From Akkermansia muciniphila (GTDB lineage Bacteria; Verrucomicrobiota; Verrucomicrobiia; Verrucomicrobiales; Akkermansiaceae), in NCBI RefSeq assembly GCF_900184965.1, contig NZ_FXYA01000001.1:12155-47697 (forward strand): DNA of 35,543 nucleotides, given 5' to 3'. Numbering within the stretch: position 1 is the first letter of the stretch; the number at the start of each line of letters is the position of its first letter. The notes below the pieces were generated by a model. The model was not told the origin of the DNA and did no database searches. It saw only the letters and a list, made by a program, of their open reading frames with translations. Shown in pieces: positions 34,045 through 35,543 of the stretch. The position numbers were made by a program, and so were the translations under genes.

Positions 34045-35543
34045 ATGTTTACCAACGATCAACAAAATGACGACCCCTCTTTGAACAGGGGTTCCGCAAA
34101 CATGATTAACTCCAACCCCGCCGCCGGGCTTCCCGATGCGGCCAGCCAGCCTGGCGCGCCTGGCGCCGCGACATCCCTCAACGCCATGTCCACCCCCATC
34201 CAGCCCTACGGCGCGGATACCGTCATTTATGAAAAATCCGACAACTTCGTTCAGACGTCTGCCGGAGCCGATGTCTTCATGTCTCCAGTCAACGACACCT
34301 TTACCGTCCCGGAAGGCGGGGCCACGGTTGTGGCCAGCCTGACGGTGGATGACTGGGGCAAGCTGACCATTTCCGGACCGGGCGGCACGTTTGAGCTGGA
34401 CCTGACCTCCGCCGCCGATGAACCCGGAGAACTGGGAGGCCACCAGGAATGGTCCAAATCAGGCTCCTTTGAGTTATCCGAAGGCACGTACACTCTCTCC
34501 ATCACGCACCAGAACATCGACATGCCGCACAACGAATACAACCAGTCCGTGTGCAGGTACTCCGTGACGGTGACCGCGCATGGGGACTCCAGCAGCAGTT
34601 CAAGCAGTTCGGACACCCCTCCTTCTTCCCTGTCGAGCAGCTCCTCTTCGGATGTGCCGCCGGAGGAAAAGGAAATCTGCTGCCGTTGCGGTACGTGCAC
34701 GGACGCGGAAGGCAATGAATACACCATTGCGGCGGAAAAACTGCCGGGTGACCCCGGCGTGGAAATCTGCATGTCCCAGGCCGAATTCCTGGCCAGGGGA
34801 GGGGCGCCGTCTCCCGCGGCCTTCAGCTTCCGCTCCGCGGAAAACGCCCGTGAAACGGCGGAAGCCTGCGGCGGCCTGAAATACGTGAGCCCGTGGGCCT
34901 GGCGCGCCCATCTGGACGAAACGTCCGGCCTCATCACCATGGTGCCTCCGGCGGGCGCCGCGCTTTACTTCAACGTGCAGGCCGGTTCCGATACGGCCCT
35001 GCCTGCGGGCATCTCCCGCAAGCGCGACTTCAGGGTGCAGCTGCTGGATGAAACCCTGGCTCCTGCCGTTTCCGGCGCCCCCGCCTACCTTTCCCTGGTG
35101 GACGCGGACGGGCAGAAAATCCGCTTCTCTGCGGAAACCGGCGCTGTGGTCGGCATGACCTCCGCCTTCGGCAGGGTTCTTCTGGCGGAAGACTACTTCC
35201 GGAATGTGAGCAATACGTATGACCATGAGGGCAGCCTGGTAAGCAGCTACAGCGCCGCGGAGGGGCTGATGCGCACCCGGACTGGAGCGGACGGAGAACT
35301 CGTCATGGAATGGTACGCTCCCGCCGCCGTCACGGTCCTGGCCGACGGAACATACGAGGTAACGGGGGAACCTTATAAAACCTCCTCCTTCCTGTCCTCG
35401 GAAGAAAACGGCGTGCGGACCACCGTCATCACGCGCCAGCAGCGCGGACTGCCGGCCCACACCATCACCCGTACGGAAGAACCCGGCAGAGTCAGCATCG
35501 CCAAAGGCCAGGGGGACGACACCATCATCCGCACCATTGAAAC
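34045..35543 (+). CDS. RHS/YD-repeat-like large protein, N-terminal part (right copy, runs off window)
   Basis: The frame is open from ATG 34045 to the right edge (about 499 residues) and is the inverted counterpart of 1-1508. The domain order is the same: no signal peptide, a Pro/Asn/Ala-rich start (first 40 residues more divergent than the rest), beta-rich domain, Ser-rich linker (34588-34650; longer than in the left copy and broken by DTPPSSL), Cys cluster ICCRCGTC, then YDHEGSLVSSY-type YD-like repeats. The C-terminal part is outside the window. It begins 120 bp after the glycosyltransferase genes, on the same strand, so those genes may act on it; the Ser-rich linker would be an obvious O-glycosylation target. 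This link is inference. Confidence 0.75.
   Translation, partial: MFTNDQQNDDPSLNRGSANMINSNPAAGLPDAASQPGAPGAATSLNAMSTPIQPYGADTVIYEKSDNFVQTSAGADVFMSPVNDTFTVPEGGATVVASLTVDDWGKLTISGPGGTFELDLTSAADEPGELGGHQEWSKSGSFELSEGTYTLSITHQNIDMPHNEYNQSVCRYSVTVTAHGDSSSSSSSSDTPPSSLSSSSSSDVPPEEKEICCRCGTCTDAEGNEYTIAAEKLPGDPGVEICMSQAEFLARGGAPSPAAFSFRSAENARETAEACGGLKYVSPWAWRAHLDETSGLITMVPPAGAALYFNVQAGSDTALPAGISRKRDFRVQLLDETLAPAVSGAPAYLSLVDADGQKIRFSAETGAVVGMTSAFGRVLLAEDYFRNVSNTYDHEGSLVSSYSAAEGLMRTRTGADGELVMEWYAPAAVTVLADGTYEVTGEPYKTSSFLSSEENGVRTTVITRQQRGLPAHTITRTEEPGRVSIAKGQGDDTIIRTIE

Noticed and set aside
32482-34443. 653-codon open frame on the minus strand opposite the glycosyltransferase and RHS-like genes
   Set aside because: It crosses two real genes and the gap between them; composition is that of an antisense shadow.

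Overview
The window looks like chromosomal DNA of Akkermansia muciniphila or a close Akkermansia (Verrucomicrobiota). The best evidence is the gene at 6900-8057. Its mature product closely matches, from memory, the O-glycoprotease OgpA of A. muciniphila, including length (385 aa) and the active-site His205/Glu206. It is divergent from a GH95 alpha-L-fucosidase, as expected for a mucin degrader. No database search was possible, so every family call rests on motifs and memory.

Layout: (1) 1-2094, minus strand: the N-terminal part of a large RHS/YD-like protein that runs off the left edge, then a 5'-truncated copy of a sigma-factor-like gene. (2) 2095-2602 has no credible gene but nested inverted repeats. 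(3) 2603-24525 is mostly ordinary chromosome: a uracil-DNA-glycosylase-family protein, thiH, an LtaS-like membrane phosphotransferase/sulfatase, ogpA and the GH95 fucosidase back to back, a minus-strand group (two tandem prenyltransferase/squalene-oxidase-repeat proteins, a STAS protein, a DUF2851 protein), galE, an rsmA (ksgA)-Nudix fusion with a coupled small gene, two hypothetical genes (one histone-H1-like), a MATE transporter and a TrkH potassium transporter. (4) A tRNA-Leu(CAG) gene at 24727 marks the switch to accessory DNA. (5) 24923-26052, minus strand: a compact lysis-type cassette (small holin-like protein, M15 endolysin, third small membrane protein) with no phage structural genes near it. 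(6) 26328-28761, plus strand: two overlapping genes of unknown function. (7) 28927-35543, plus strand: an intact sigma-like gene, a phage-like protein, three glycosyltransferases (GT4-like, GT11-like, and a GT32/GT31-like fusion), then a second RHS/YD-like gene that runs off the right edge.

The main structural feature is symmetry. The ends of the window are inverted copies of each other: about 1.5 kb of the RHS-like gene and 525 bp of the sigma-like gene. Recombination between these arms could invert the roughly 30-34 kb between them and swap the upstream regions of the two RHS-like genes. The right copy carries a 4.5-kb insert (phage-like gene plus glycosyltransferases) between sigma-like and RHS-like genes that the left copy lacks.

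A working idea, which is inference only: the sigma-like protein may control an accessory unit in which glycosyltransferases modify a Ser-rich RHS-like protein that has no signal peptide, and the nearby holin/endolysin cassette may offer a non-Sec exit route. The two unknown overlapping genes inside this region are the best candidate for an undescribed system.
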